Below are positions 55,935 through 62,495 of a stretch of 64,000 nucleotides of DNA, piece after piece. Within the stretch, counting starts at the first letter, position 1, and the number at the start of each line of letters is the position of its first letter. Where the stretch lies: NCBI RefSeq assembly GCF_009600315.1, contig NZ_WIWC01000006.1, positions 62,001-126,000 of the forward strand, written 5' to 3'. The notes beneath the pieces were generated by a model. The model had not been told where the DNA came from. It made no database searches and saw only the letters and a program-made list of their open reading frames with translations. A program made the translations under genes and the position numbers. The stretch comes from Pseudomonas helleri. GTDB taxonomy: Bacteria > Pseudomonadota > Gammaproteobacteria > Pseudomonadales > Pseudomonadaceae.

Positions 55935-56237
55935 TCAGGATTGACCCAGCGTTCGCTCAATCACATCGACCGTGGCGCTGACTTGCTCTTGATAACGGTC
56001 GAGTTCCTGTTTGTGGCACAGCTGCAATTCAATCTGCTGGGAACACAGGTTCAACGCGGCCAATACCAACAATTTGTCCCCGATCAAGCTCGGGTACTTT
56101 CTTTTCGTTTCGGCCAGGGCTGCCTTCAACATGACCGTGGCGGCCATCAGGGTTTGCTGCTCCCCCTCCGGCGCTTTGATCGTGTAGTCGTTACCCAGAA
56201 TCGAGACGACATTTACACCGTCTCTGTCCGCGCTCAT
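55935..56237 (-). CDS. ZapA-like cell-division protein (divergent)
   Basis: 100 residues. The ZapA fold is indicated by 'GVNVVSILGNDYTIKAPEGE' (beta strands), 'LAETKRKYPSLIGDKLLVLA' and a long C-terminal helix 'ALNLCSQQIELQLCHKQELD'. ZapA cross-links FtsZ filaments. The sequence differs from the canonical pseudomonad ZapA I remember, and ssrS (6S RNA) and ygfA, normally beside canonical zapA, are absent here, so this is probably a second, divergent copy. It overlaps the coiled-coil gene upstream by four bases. Confidence 0.82.
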   Translation of the reverse strand: MSADRDGVNVVSILGNDYTIKAPEGEQQTLMAATVMLKAALAETKRKYPSLIGDKLLVLAALNLCSQQIELQLCHKQELDRYQEQVSATVDVIERTLGQS

Positions 56238-56464
56238 GCGTTGACAGGGCTCACGCTCGCGCGATCAACCAGTGCTTGAATACGGGCAGCCGTAGCGCCT
56301 TGCTTCTCTTCCTGTTCCATCAGGCTCAGTTGCAGGCTTTCGTTTTCGTCTTTGGCCTGAACCAGTTCAGCGTTCAGTTGTGCGTTGGTGTCCAGCAGCT
56401 CTTGCTTTTGCTGTACCAGGTCGCTGACCAGTTGTTCCAGTTTGCTAAGGGATGACTCAATCAT
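56234..56464 (-). CDS. Small coiled-coil protein partnered with the ZapA-like gene
   Basis: 76 residues, almost entirely a heptad coiled coil (LSKLEQLVSDLVQQKQELLD, then NAELVQAKDENESLQLSLME). It resembles TIGR02449/ZapB-like proteins that precede zapA in gammaproteobacteria. The ATGA overlap with the ZapA-like gene (56234-56237) makes a functional pair likely. Confidence 0.82.
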   Translation of the reverse strand: MIESSLSKLEQLVSDLVQQKQELLDTNAQLNAELVQAKDENESLQLSLMEQEEKQGATAARIQALVDRASVSPVNA

Positions 56465-56587
56465 GGTGATGTTCTCAAGCAGTTTCAGAGGGCGCGTACG
56501 ATAAAGAAAAGTCAGCCGCTAAGCTAGCGGCCACCCACCTTTAAGCCCCCTAAAGACTGTGGTTTCGTACCTTTGTTCCTACAGGGT

Positions 56588-57688
56588 TCAGAATTCAATC
56601 CTTACATCGCCTTTGGGCACGCTGCAGCACGACAGGATGTAGCCTTCTGCTACGTCTTCGTCGGTAATGCCGCTGTTGTGCTCCATGTCCACTTCGCCGC
56701 CCAGCTTGAGCACTTTGCACGTGCCGCAAATGCCCATGCCGCACGCTTTGGGAATCAACAAACCCAGTTTGGCCGCCGCCGCGTGCACTGTTTCGGCCGG
56801 GCCCACGCGGATGCTTTTACCTGAAGCGGTGAACTCCACCTGATTCAAGTCCGCCGCGTCCAACTCCGGCGCATCGGCCGCCTGCTCGGCCTGTTCCACC
56901 GCATCGGCCCGCGCTTCGGGCGGCGTCGCGCCAAACGACTCTTCGTGATAACGGCTCATGTCAAAACCGTTGCTATCCAGCAGGCGTTTGACCGCATTCA
57001 TGTAGGGCGTCGGCCCGCAGCAAAACACTTCGCGTTCCATAAAATCGGGGGCCATCAGCTCCAGCATTTTGTGATTCAGGTAGCCGCGATAGCCCGCCCA
57101 CGGCTCGCCCAGCCCGTGTTTTTCACAGATCAGGTGCAGGCTGAAGTTGTCGATGCGCGACGCCATGTGCTCCAGCTCGCGGTGGTAAATGATGTCTTTG
57201 GGCGAACGGGCGCTGTGGATAAACACCATGTCGACATTGGCGTTGGTGTCGTAAAACCAGCGCGCCATCGACATCACCGGAGTAATGCCCACGCCACCGC
57301 TCAAATACAACACCTTGGGGCTCGGCGCATCAATGGCGTTGAACAACCCCACCGGCCCATGCACCGCCAGCTCCTGGCCTTCTTGCAGGGTGTCGTGCAG
57401 CCAGTTGGACACGCGCCCGCCCGGCACCCGCTTGATGGTCACCGAAAAACTATACGGCACCGAAGGTGAGCTGGAGATGGTGTACGAACGCATGACCGCC
57501 TCGCCGTCGATTTCCAGCTCCAGGGTCACGAATTGCCCCGGCTTGAAAAAGAACAGAATTGGCTGATCCGCCATAAAGCAGAAGGTGCGCACATCCCAGG
57601 TTTCCTGAATCACTTTGACGCAACGCACGATGTGTCGGCCATTGGCCCAGGTCTGGGTGGTTACCGGGTTCAGAAAGCTGTTGGACAT
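56588..57688 (-). CDS. gbcB: GbcB, glycine betaine demethylase reductase subunit
   Basis: 366 residues from ATG 57688 (MSNSFLNPVTTQTW), with GGAG upstream; a GTG four codons earlier is the only alternative. FAD-binding 'RSYTISSSPSVPYSFSVTIK', NAD-binding 'KVLYLSGGVGITPVMSMARW', then a C-terminal plant-type [2Fe-2S] ferredoxin with 'CGMGICGTCK...SCC'. It passes electrons from NADH to GbcA. Divergent from gbcA across a 246-bp gap. Confidence 0.95.
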   Translation of the reverse strand: MSNSFLNPVTTQTWANGRHIVRCVKVIQETWDVRTFCFMADQPILFFFKPGQFVTLELEIDGEAVMRSYTISSSPSVPYSFSVTIKRVPGGRVSNWLHDTLQEGQELAVHGPVGLFNAIDAPSPKVLYLSGGVGITPVMSMARWFYDTNANVDMVFIHSARSPKDIIYHRELEHMASRIDNFSLHLICEKHGLGEPWAGYRGYLNHKMLELMAPDFMEREVFCCGPTPYMNAVKRLLDSNGFDMSRYHEESFGATPPEARADAVEQAEQAADAPELDAADLNQVEFTASGKSIRVGPAETVHAAAAKLGLLIPKACGMGICGTCKVLKLGGEVDMEHNSGITDEDVAEGYILSCCSVPKGDVRIEF

Positions 57689-57744
57689 GCGCTTCTCCAC
57701 GGCCGACTGTCGGCCTCATGCTGGCGATTCTGCGCAGGCCCCGA

Positions 57745-57788
57745 GGCGACCATTTACCTATTCGCGACATTCACATACTTATCGCGAC
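57745..57788. promoter_or_regulatory. Direct repeats in the gbcA-gbcB divergent promoter
   Basis: GCGAC occurs at 57746, 57764 and 57784; the last two are full TCGCGAC repeats 20 bases apart, two helical turns. AraC-family activators bind such direct repeats, and GbdR (AraC family) is the known activator of gbc genes. Assignment to GbdR is inference. Confidence 0.4.
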
Positions 57789-57934
57789 CAGCCCCTGAAA
57801 ACAGGCCCTCACGCGTCGGGAACAGATGGGGCCATGTCGCCCGTGGATATGGCATCGCCACGCGCTGAACGCACACTCAGCGCAACCGATCAGCCACTGC
57901 CAGGCCACACCCGATGGCCATGAGGACGACAACG

Positions 57935-59227
57935 ATGGACATCACCGCCACCCTAAGCCTGGGCGACCCGCTGGAACCCGCACGTTTGGCCACCACCCAG
58001 ATGCTGCACAGTCGCGAACGGACATTTTCGCTGCCGCAGCCCTTCTACAACGACGAGCGATTGTTCGAGATCGACATGCAGGAAATCTTCCAGAAGGAAT
58101 GGTTGATTGCCGGTATGACCTGCGAGATCCCGACCAAGGGCAACTTCCTGACCCTGCAAGTGGGCAAAAACCCGATCATTGTCATTCGCGGTGCCGAGGG
58201 GCAGGTTCATGCCTTCCATAACGTGTGCCGCCATCGTGGCTCACGGCTGTGTACCAGCGAGAAAGGTAAAGTCGCCAAGCTGGTGTGTCACTACCACCAG
58301 TGGACCTACGAACTGGACGGGCGTCTGTTGTTTGCCGGAACGGAGATGGGCGCAGATTTCGACATGAAGCAGTACGGCCTCAAACCCGTGAACGTGAAGA
58401 CCGCAGGCGGTTACATCTTTATCAGCCTGGCCGACAACCCGCCCGCCATTGACGAGTTTCTGGCCACGCTGAATCACTACATGGAACCTTACGACATGGA
58501 GAACACCAAGGTGGCGATTCAAACCACCCTGGTGGAAAAAGCCAACTGGAAACTGGTGCTGGAAAACAACCGCGAGTGCTATCACTGCAACGCGTCACAC
58601 CCCGAGCTGCTGAAAACCTTGCTGGAGTGGGATGACGTCACCGACCCGCGTGCCGATCAAGCGTTCAAGGATCATGTAGCCGCCTCTGCAGCGGCTTGGG
58701 ACGCCGAGAAAATTCCCTATGCCCACGCCAGCTTTGGCCTGCGTAACCGCATCGTGCGCATGCCCCTGCTCAAAGGCACCGTGTCGATGACGCTGGATGG
58801 CAAGCAAGGCTGCACGAAATTGATGGGGCGGATCAAAAACCCGGATTTGGGTTCGATGCGCATCCTGCACCTGCCCCACTCGTGGAACCACTGCATGGGC
58901 GACCACATCATCGTCTTCACGGTATGGCCGATCAGTGCGCAAGAAACCCTCGTGACCACCAAATGGCTGGTGCACAAGGACGCGGTGGAAGGTGTGGATT
59001 ACGACGTAGAGCGGATGCGCAAGGTCTGGGACGCCACCAACGATCAAGACCGCCGACTCGCCGAAGAAAACCAGCGCGGTATCAACTCCATCGCCTACCA
59101 GCCGGGGCCGTATTCCAAAACCTACGAATTTGGTGTGGTCAACTTTATCGACTGGTACAGCGAGCGCTTGCTCAACAACCTCGGCGCGGCACCCGCGCCG
59201 TACCTCAAGGGCGTGGTTGCTCAGTAG
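57935..59227 (+). CDS. gbcA: GbcA, glycine betaine monooxygenase (Rieske) subunit
   Basis: 430 residues from ATG 57935, with GAGG nine bases upstream. The Rieske [2Fe-2S] ligands are Cys98/His100 (VCRHRGSRLC) and Cys118/His121 (LVCHYHQW). The mononuclear-iron domain has 'LENNRECYHCNASHPE'. It demethylates glycine betaine to dimethylglycine, releasing formaldehyde, with electrons from GbcB. It is the entry step of the pathway that continues in dgcB, soxBDAG and glyA in this window. Confidence 0.96.
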   Translation: MDITATLSLGDPLEPARLATTQMLHSRERTFSLPQPFYNDERLFEIDMQEIFQKEWLIAGMTCEIPTKGNFLTLQVGKNPIIVIRGAEGQVHAFHNVCRHRGSRLCTSEKGKVAKLVCHYHQWTYELDGRLLFAGTEMGADFDMKQYGLKPVNVKTAGGYIFISLADNPPAIDEFLATLNHYMEPYDMENTKVAIQTTLVEKANWKLVLENNRECYHCNASHPELLKTLLEWDDVTDPRADQAFKDHVAASAAAWDAEKIPYAHASFGLRNRIVRMPLLKGTVSMTLDGKQGCTKLMGRIKNPDLGSMRILHLPHSWNHCMGDHIIVFTVWPISAQETLVTTKWLVHKDAVEGVDYDVERMRKVWDATNDQDRRLAEENQRGINSIAYQPGPYSKTYEFGVVNFIDWYSERLLNNLGAAPAPYLKGVVAQ

Positions 59228-59228
59228 C

Positions 59229-59798
59229 CTACAACGTACAGAACATCAAATACGCCTCCCCGGTGACACGAATCAACGGGTGAGGCGTGACCTCACAGGT
59301 TTTGACGATATGGAAGCCATGGCGCTCGTAAAAGCGCCGGGCGCCGCTGTTGGCTTCATAGTCGATCAGACTTAACCCCTTGAGGCCCAACTCATCACAG
59401 CGCGCATGGGCGTACTGCAGAAACTGCTGGCCTAACCCACGGTTACGCCAGCCCTCATGCAACGCCAGGCTTGAAATATAAAGTGTGTCGGGGATTTCCA
59501 TACCGGCGTAGGCCGCCAGCACCGGGTCGGTTTCTGGCTGTGCCTCGGGATCGTGGCGCATTTCAAAACTGTGCATCATGCCGATGACCTGGCCCTCAGC
59601 TTCGGCGATCCGGCAGTTTTGGTAAGAAAAAATAACCCCCTCGCGGGCATAGCGCATCTCGCCTACATCCAACAAGGGTTGCCCCGGCTGCGCAGTCAGG
59701 CTCCAGATGTAATCAGCACAGCCTTCGGAGGAAATTTGAAACAGTCGCGCTATTTCTCGCGCATCACTGCGTCGAGCTGGACGAAAACAAACAGCCAT
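59229..59798 (-). CDS. GNAT-family N-acetyltransferase
   Basis: 189 residues. The acetyl-CoA-binding motif is 'LHEGWRNRGLGQQFLQYAHA' (RNRGLG), followed by the C-terminal 'NSGARRFYERHGFHIVK' strand-helix. Substrate unknown. It converges with gbcA, one base apart, so the pair probably share a 3' region. Confidence 0.92.
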   Translation of the reverse strand: MAVCFRPARRSDAREIARLFQISSEGCADYIWSLTAQPGQPLLDVGEMRYAREGVIFSYQNCRIAEAEGQVIGMMHSFEMRHDPEAQPETDPVLAAYAGMEIPDTLYISSLALHEGWRNRGLGQQFLQYAHARCDELGLKGLSLIDYEANSGARRFYERHGFHIVKTCEVTPHPLIRVTGEAYLMFCTL

Positions 59799-59957
59799 AT
59801 CGGAAACTCCGCAGGTATCGAGCAGGGTTTTTAGCCTGATCTCACTGCGCGCAGCAATACGCCTTTACGTCGGCTTTATATCCAGTTGTGACATAGCTGA
59901 TTATTTTTTAACCAGCCTTGCACACGCCATACATTTAAAGGCCCGCAGCCCTTCACC

Positions 59958-60004
59958 AACATCTTATCCACAGCCACACCCACAGTAATTGTGGGGAAGT
60001 GGAC
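59958..60004 (+). repeat. Degenerate 47-bp DnaA-box repeat, unit A
   Basis: Begins AACATCTTATCCACAGCCAC and ends TTGTGGGGAAGTGGAC. It contains an exact TTATCCACA (59964-59972) and, about 17 bases later, a degenerate inverted box (TGTGGGGAA). Confidence 0.7.
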
Positions 60005-60052
60005 AAATCGGCTGAAAAGACTTGATTGGCTGTTTTTTGTACAAATGCATGT

Positions 60053-60073
60053 AAGCCACGTTATACGTGGCTT
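60053..60073. other. Stem-loop in the DnaA-box intergenic region
   Basis: AAGCCACG-TTATA-CGTGGCTT, eight perfect pairs and a five-base loop, between repeat units A and B. Not followed by a T-run. Confidence 0.5.
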
Positions 60074-60086
60074 GCAGCGACTCGCG

Positions 60087-60133
60087 AACACCTTATCCAC
60101 ATAACCGCCAACAGAGAATGTGCGCAACTTATG
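60087..60133 (+). repeat. Degenerate 47-bp DnaA-box repeat, unit B
   Basis: Begins AACACCTTATCCACATAACC; exact TTATCCACA at 60093-60101; ends in TGTGCGCAACTTATG, where a second near-box (TTATGCACC, 60129-60137) begins. Confidence 0.7.
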
Positions 60134-60278
60134 CACCGCGGCCCTTCTTTGTGGAAAACCTTTTTAAAGCACCGTAATTCAAGGGTTAAGCAGAGAAGCA
60201 GTGGATAACAACGAGAATTGTCTATTTTTTGACCAGAAGCTTGAAAGCCCCGTCCTGTATAGCGCTTAGCCGACAGCA

Positions 60279-60325
60279 AACAACTTATCCACATAAGCGC
60301 TAACAGACTTTGTGGGCAAGTCAGC
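60279..60325 (+). repeat. Degenerate 47-bp DnaA-box repeat, unit C
   Basis: Begins AACAACTTATCCACATAAGC; exact TTATCCACA at 60285-60293; ends TTTGTGGGCAAGTCAGC, running into the stop codon of the ETF-beta gene. Units B and C share TTATCCACATAA, then CGC and AACAGA. Confidence 0.7.
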
Positions 60326-61091
60326 GAACCACACCTTCTTCGATGAATAACTTCAAAATGGCTTGAGCGCCCTCTTCTGCCGTCACATCTTTGAGCACTT
60401 GGCCAGAACCGCCCACGGCCTTGGCCGTGGCCGCTTTCATGCGCTCGGCGCCACTTTTGGCCTTAATCACTTTTAAGCGCTTGGGCCGCGGCTTGGCAGG
60501 TTGAAAAAGGGGTGATGTGGATAACTCTTCCACCGTCACCTCCACTGAATCTATATTCACTTCACCCCGCATGGCCGGACCATAAGCGCTTTGCCGGGGC
60601 TTGGGGGCGGCGTTATCCACAGTGGCCATAAAGGGCAGCCGCACTCTCAGACGACGACGCTGGCCACGGGGCAGCGCTTGCAGCACCAGAGCGACACCGT
60701 TGTGGATAGATTCAATCTGCGCGATGCCCACCAGCAAGGGCCAGCCCAATTGTTCTGCCAACAGATAGGGCAACATGCCTGAGCCTTCGCCGGTTTCAGC
60801 CTGACTGCCAGCGAGCACCAGTTGCACACTGGATTCACGCAGGTAATTGGTTAACGCTGGTAACGCGTCGACACCGGGGGGTTGTTCCAGCACGTGCAAC
60901 TCGGACAGGCCCATGCCCAGATAGGCGCGCAATGCCGGTTCGTGAGGGTTGCCGGCATGCAGCACGTGCAGGTTATCCCCCGCCAGCTGCAAGCCCAGTT
61001 CGACCGCACGGGCATCGTGTTCAGCGTGGCGCGCACGGCCGGAAGCGGGGTGTGCGCCAATGGATACCAGTGCAACGGTGGCGATAGTCAT
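60321..61091 (-). CDS. Electron transfer flavoprotein beta-like subunit (dimethylglycine pathway)
   Basis: 256 residues with the ETF alpha/beta fold: 'VALVSIGAHPASGRARHAEH' at the N-terminus, 'VQLVLAGSQAETGEGSGMLP' and 'LGWPLLVGIAQIE'. It pairs with the ETF-alpha gene upstream to take electrons from dimethylglycine dehydrogenase (DgcA, outside the window) with DgcB. The position matches PA5401 in P. aeruginosa, by recollection. It carries two exact DnaA-box 9-mers in its coding sequence. A 192-bp run of repeats separates it from the alpha gene. Confidence 0.88.
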   Translation of the reverse strand: MTIATVALVSIGAHPASGRARHAEHDARAVELGLQLAGDNLHVLHAGNPHEPALRAYLGMGLSELHVLEQPPGVDALPALTNYLRESSVQLVLAGSQAETGEGSGMLPYLLAEQLGWPLLVGIAQIESIHNGVALVLQALPRGQRRRLRVRLPFMATVDNAAPKPRQSAYGPAMRGEVNIDSVEVTVEELSTSPLFQPAKPRPKRLKVIKAKSGAERMKAATAKAVGGSGQVLKDVTAEEGAQAILKLFIEEGVVR

Positions 61092-61113
61092 TTATTGATC
61101 TCCAAAGCAAAAG

Positions 61114-61280
61114 CCCCTCACCCTAGCCCTCTCCCGGAGGGAGAGGGGACTGACCGCACGCGGTTTCACAAACCCTCACCCTAGCCCTCTCCCAAAGGGA
61201 GAGGGGACTGACCGCACGCGGTTTCGAGAACTCCGCAAATCTGCCCCCTCTCCCTCTGGGAGAGGGTTGGGGTGAGGGGC
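61114..61280. repeat. Triple CCCTCTCCC-family array inside the ETF operon
   Basis: Two direct copies (61114-61167 and 61173-61225), each a palindromic CCCTCACCCTAGCCCTCTCC unit followed by the identical tail GACTGACCGCACGCGGTTTC, and a third inverted copy (61243-61280). The array fills the whole gap between two genes of one pathway and may separate their expression. Confidence 0.92.
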
Positions 61281-61283
61281 TTT

Positions 61284-62495
61284 TCAGGCTGCATCACGCT
61301 TAACCCCAGACCGCCACTTATCCACAGCCGCAATCAACGCCTGAAGAATCGCCCCACCCTCCCCAATCACTGACAAATCCGCCCGTTTGACCATGTCGCA
61401 GGCCGGGTCCAGGTTAATGGCCACCACCTTGTCGCAAGCGCCAATGCCTTGCAGGTGCTGGATCGCGCCACTGATACCCACCGCCACATACACCCGTGCG
61501 GTAACCCAGGTTCCACTGGCACCCACCTGCCGCTCGCGGCCCATAAAACCATCGTCCACGGCCACACGCGAGGCGCCCTCCGTCGCCCCCAAGGCCGCCG
61601 CCGCCCTGTGGAAAAGTTCCCAGTCTTTAACGCCATTGCCACCGCTGAGAATAAATTCCGCTTCGGCCATGGGAATGGCAGCCGGATCGACCTCCACCGC
61701 GCCTAAATCCTCGATACGCGCCAAACAGGGCACCACGGTTGTGGATAACTGCACCGGGATAACTTCGTGCCGCGTCTCACTCACCGGCTCGGCGCATTCA
61801 ACCGCCGCCAGAATGATGCGCGGCACAACCCGCGTCACATCCTGTAAACCCGCCCCGGCGCGTCCCACACATTGATCGGCTTTAACTTGCCAAACCCGCG
61901 TGGCGGGTCGCTCGCCGACACCGGCGGCAAATCGCCGGCCCAATTCGCCCCCGCCGCTGCGGCTGTCTGGCAACAACCAATGCCGGGGCGCAAACTGGTT
62001 ATCCACAGCCCGTAAGCTCAGGACCTGCTGCTCCGGTGCATACCCTTCGCTGTCGAGCAACAACAGCCGGTCAACACCGGCGCGGTCAAAGGCCGTTTCT
62101 TTTACCTCACCAAACACCACCGCCAACACCGCACCGTCTGCACCTGCCAGTTGCCGAGCCAGCCCCAGCACATCGCGGTCGTGGCTACTGAGCCGCCCGC
62201 CGATCATGTCCGGCACCACGGCGATGAAAAACGCCGGGGCAGCGACTTGATGCAGCGGCACTTGAACCTCAATGCTAGCTGAACGCTTGGTGACGCCAGC
62301 CTGCTGCGCACCGCTGCGGTCTATGCGTTTGATGCCGTTGGGACCCATAAACCCGACGGCGTGGACGTTCTTGCGGATCACGCCATTGGGCCCCATCCAG
62401 GACGACTGCGCCGGTTGCATGGCGGCATGCAGCGGATGCAGGCGATTACGCGCAATACGCTCAGCACGCGGGTCGCGGCGAATGATGTCACTCAT
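61284..62495 (-). CDS. Electron transfer flavoprotein alpha-like subunit (dimethylglycine pathway)
   Basis: 403 residues, longer than a housekeeping ETF-alpha because of an N-terminal region of about 80 residues with two 'MGPNGVIRKNV/GPNGIKRID' repeats. The C-terminal FAD domain has 'VAVDDGFMGRERQVGASGTW' and 'CDKVVAINLDPACDMVKRAD'. Its start overlaps the dgcB stop (ATGA, 62492-62495), so they are co-translated. Matches PA5400, which lies in the GbdR regulon. It carries three of the exact DnaA-box 9-mers or their edges (61318, 61740, 61999). Confidence 0.9.
   Translation of the reverse strand: MSDIIRRDPRAERIARNRLHPLHAAMQPAQSSWMGPNGVIRKNVHAVGFMGPNGIKRIDRSGAQQAGVTKRSASIEVQVPLHQVAAPAFFIAVVPDMIGGRLSSHDRDVLGLARQLAGADGAVLAVVFGEVKETAFDRAGVDRLLLLDSEGYAPEQQVLSLRAVDNQFAPRHWLLPDSRSGGGELGRRFAAGVGERPATRVWQVKADQCVGRAGAGLQDVTRVVPRIILAAVECAEPVSETRHEVIPVQLSTTVVPCLARIEDLGAVEVDPAAIPMAEAEFILSGGNGVKDWELFHRAAAALGATEGASRVAVDDGFMGRERQVGASGTWVTARVYVAVGISGAIQHLQGIGACDKVVAINLDPACDMVKRADLSVIGEGGAILQALIAAVDKWRSGVKRDAA

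Larger units (their letters stand above)
59964..62007. other. Cluster of eight exact DnaA-box 9-mers (TTATCCACA)
   Basis: Exact copies start at 59964, 60093, 60285, 60613, 61318 and 61999 on the plus strand and at 60516 and 61740 on the minus strand. Several 8-of-9 matches lie between them (60129, 60200, 60701). By eye I find only four exact copies in the other 62 kb (37464, 39358, 48191, 57214). The cluster covers the 522-bp gap, the ETF-beta gene and half of the ETF-alpha gene. It is not oriC by gene context (no dnaA, dnaN, rpmH). Confidence 0.75.

Noticed and set aside
59876..60294. Short reading frames of 60-86 codons in the 522-bp gap
   Set aside because: They overlap each other on both strands, cross the repeats, and lack ribosome-binding sites or recognisable sequence.
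61114..61280. CRISPR array
   Set aside because: Units are palindromic intergenic elements in mixed orientation with unequal spacing and no cas genes.
59964..62007. Chromosomal replication origin
   Set aside because: DnaA boxes are dense, but rpmH, dnaA, dnaN and an AT-rich unwinding element are absent, so it is reported only as a box cluster.
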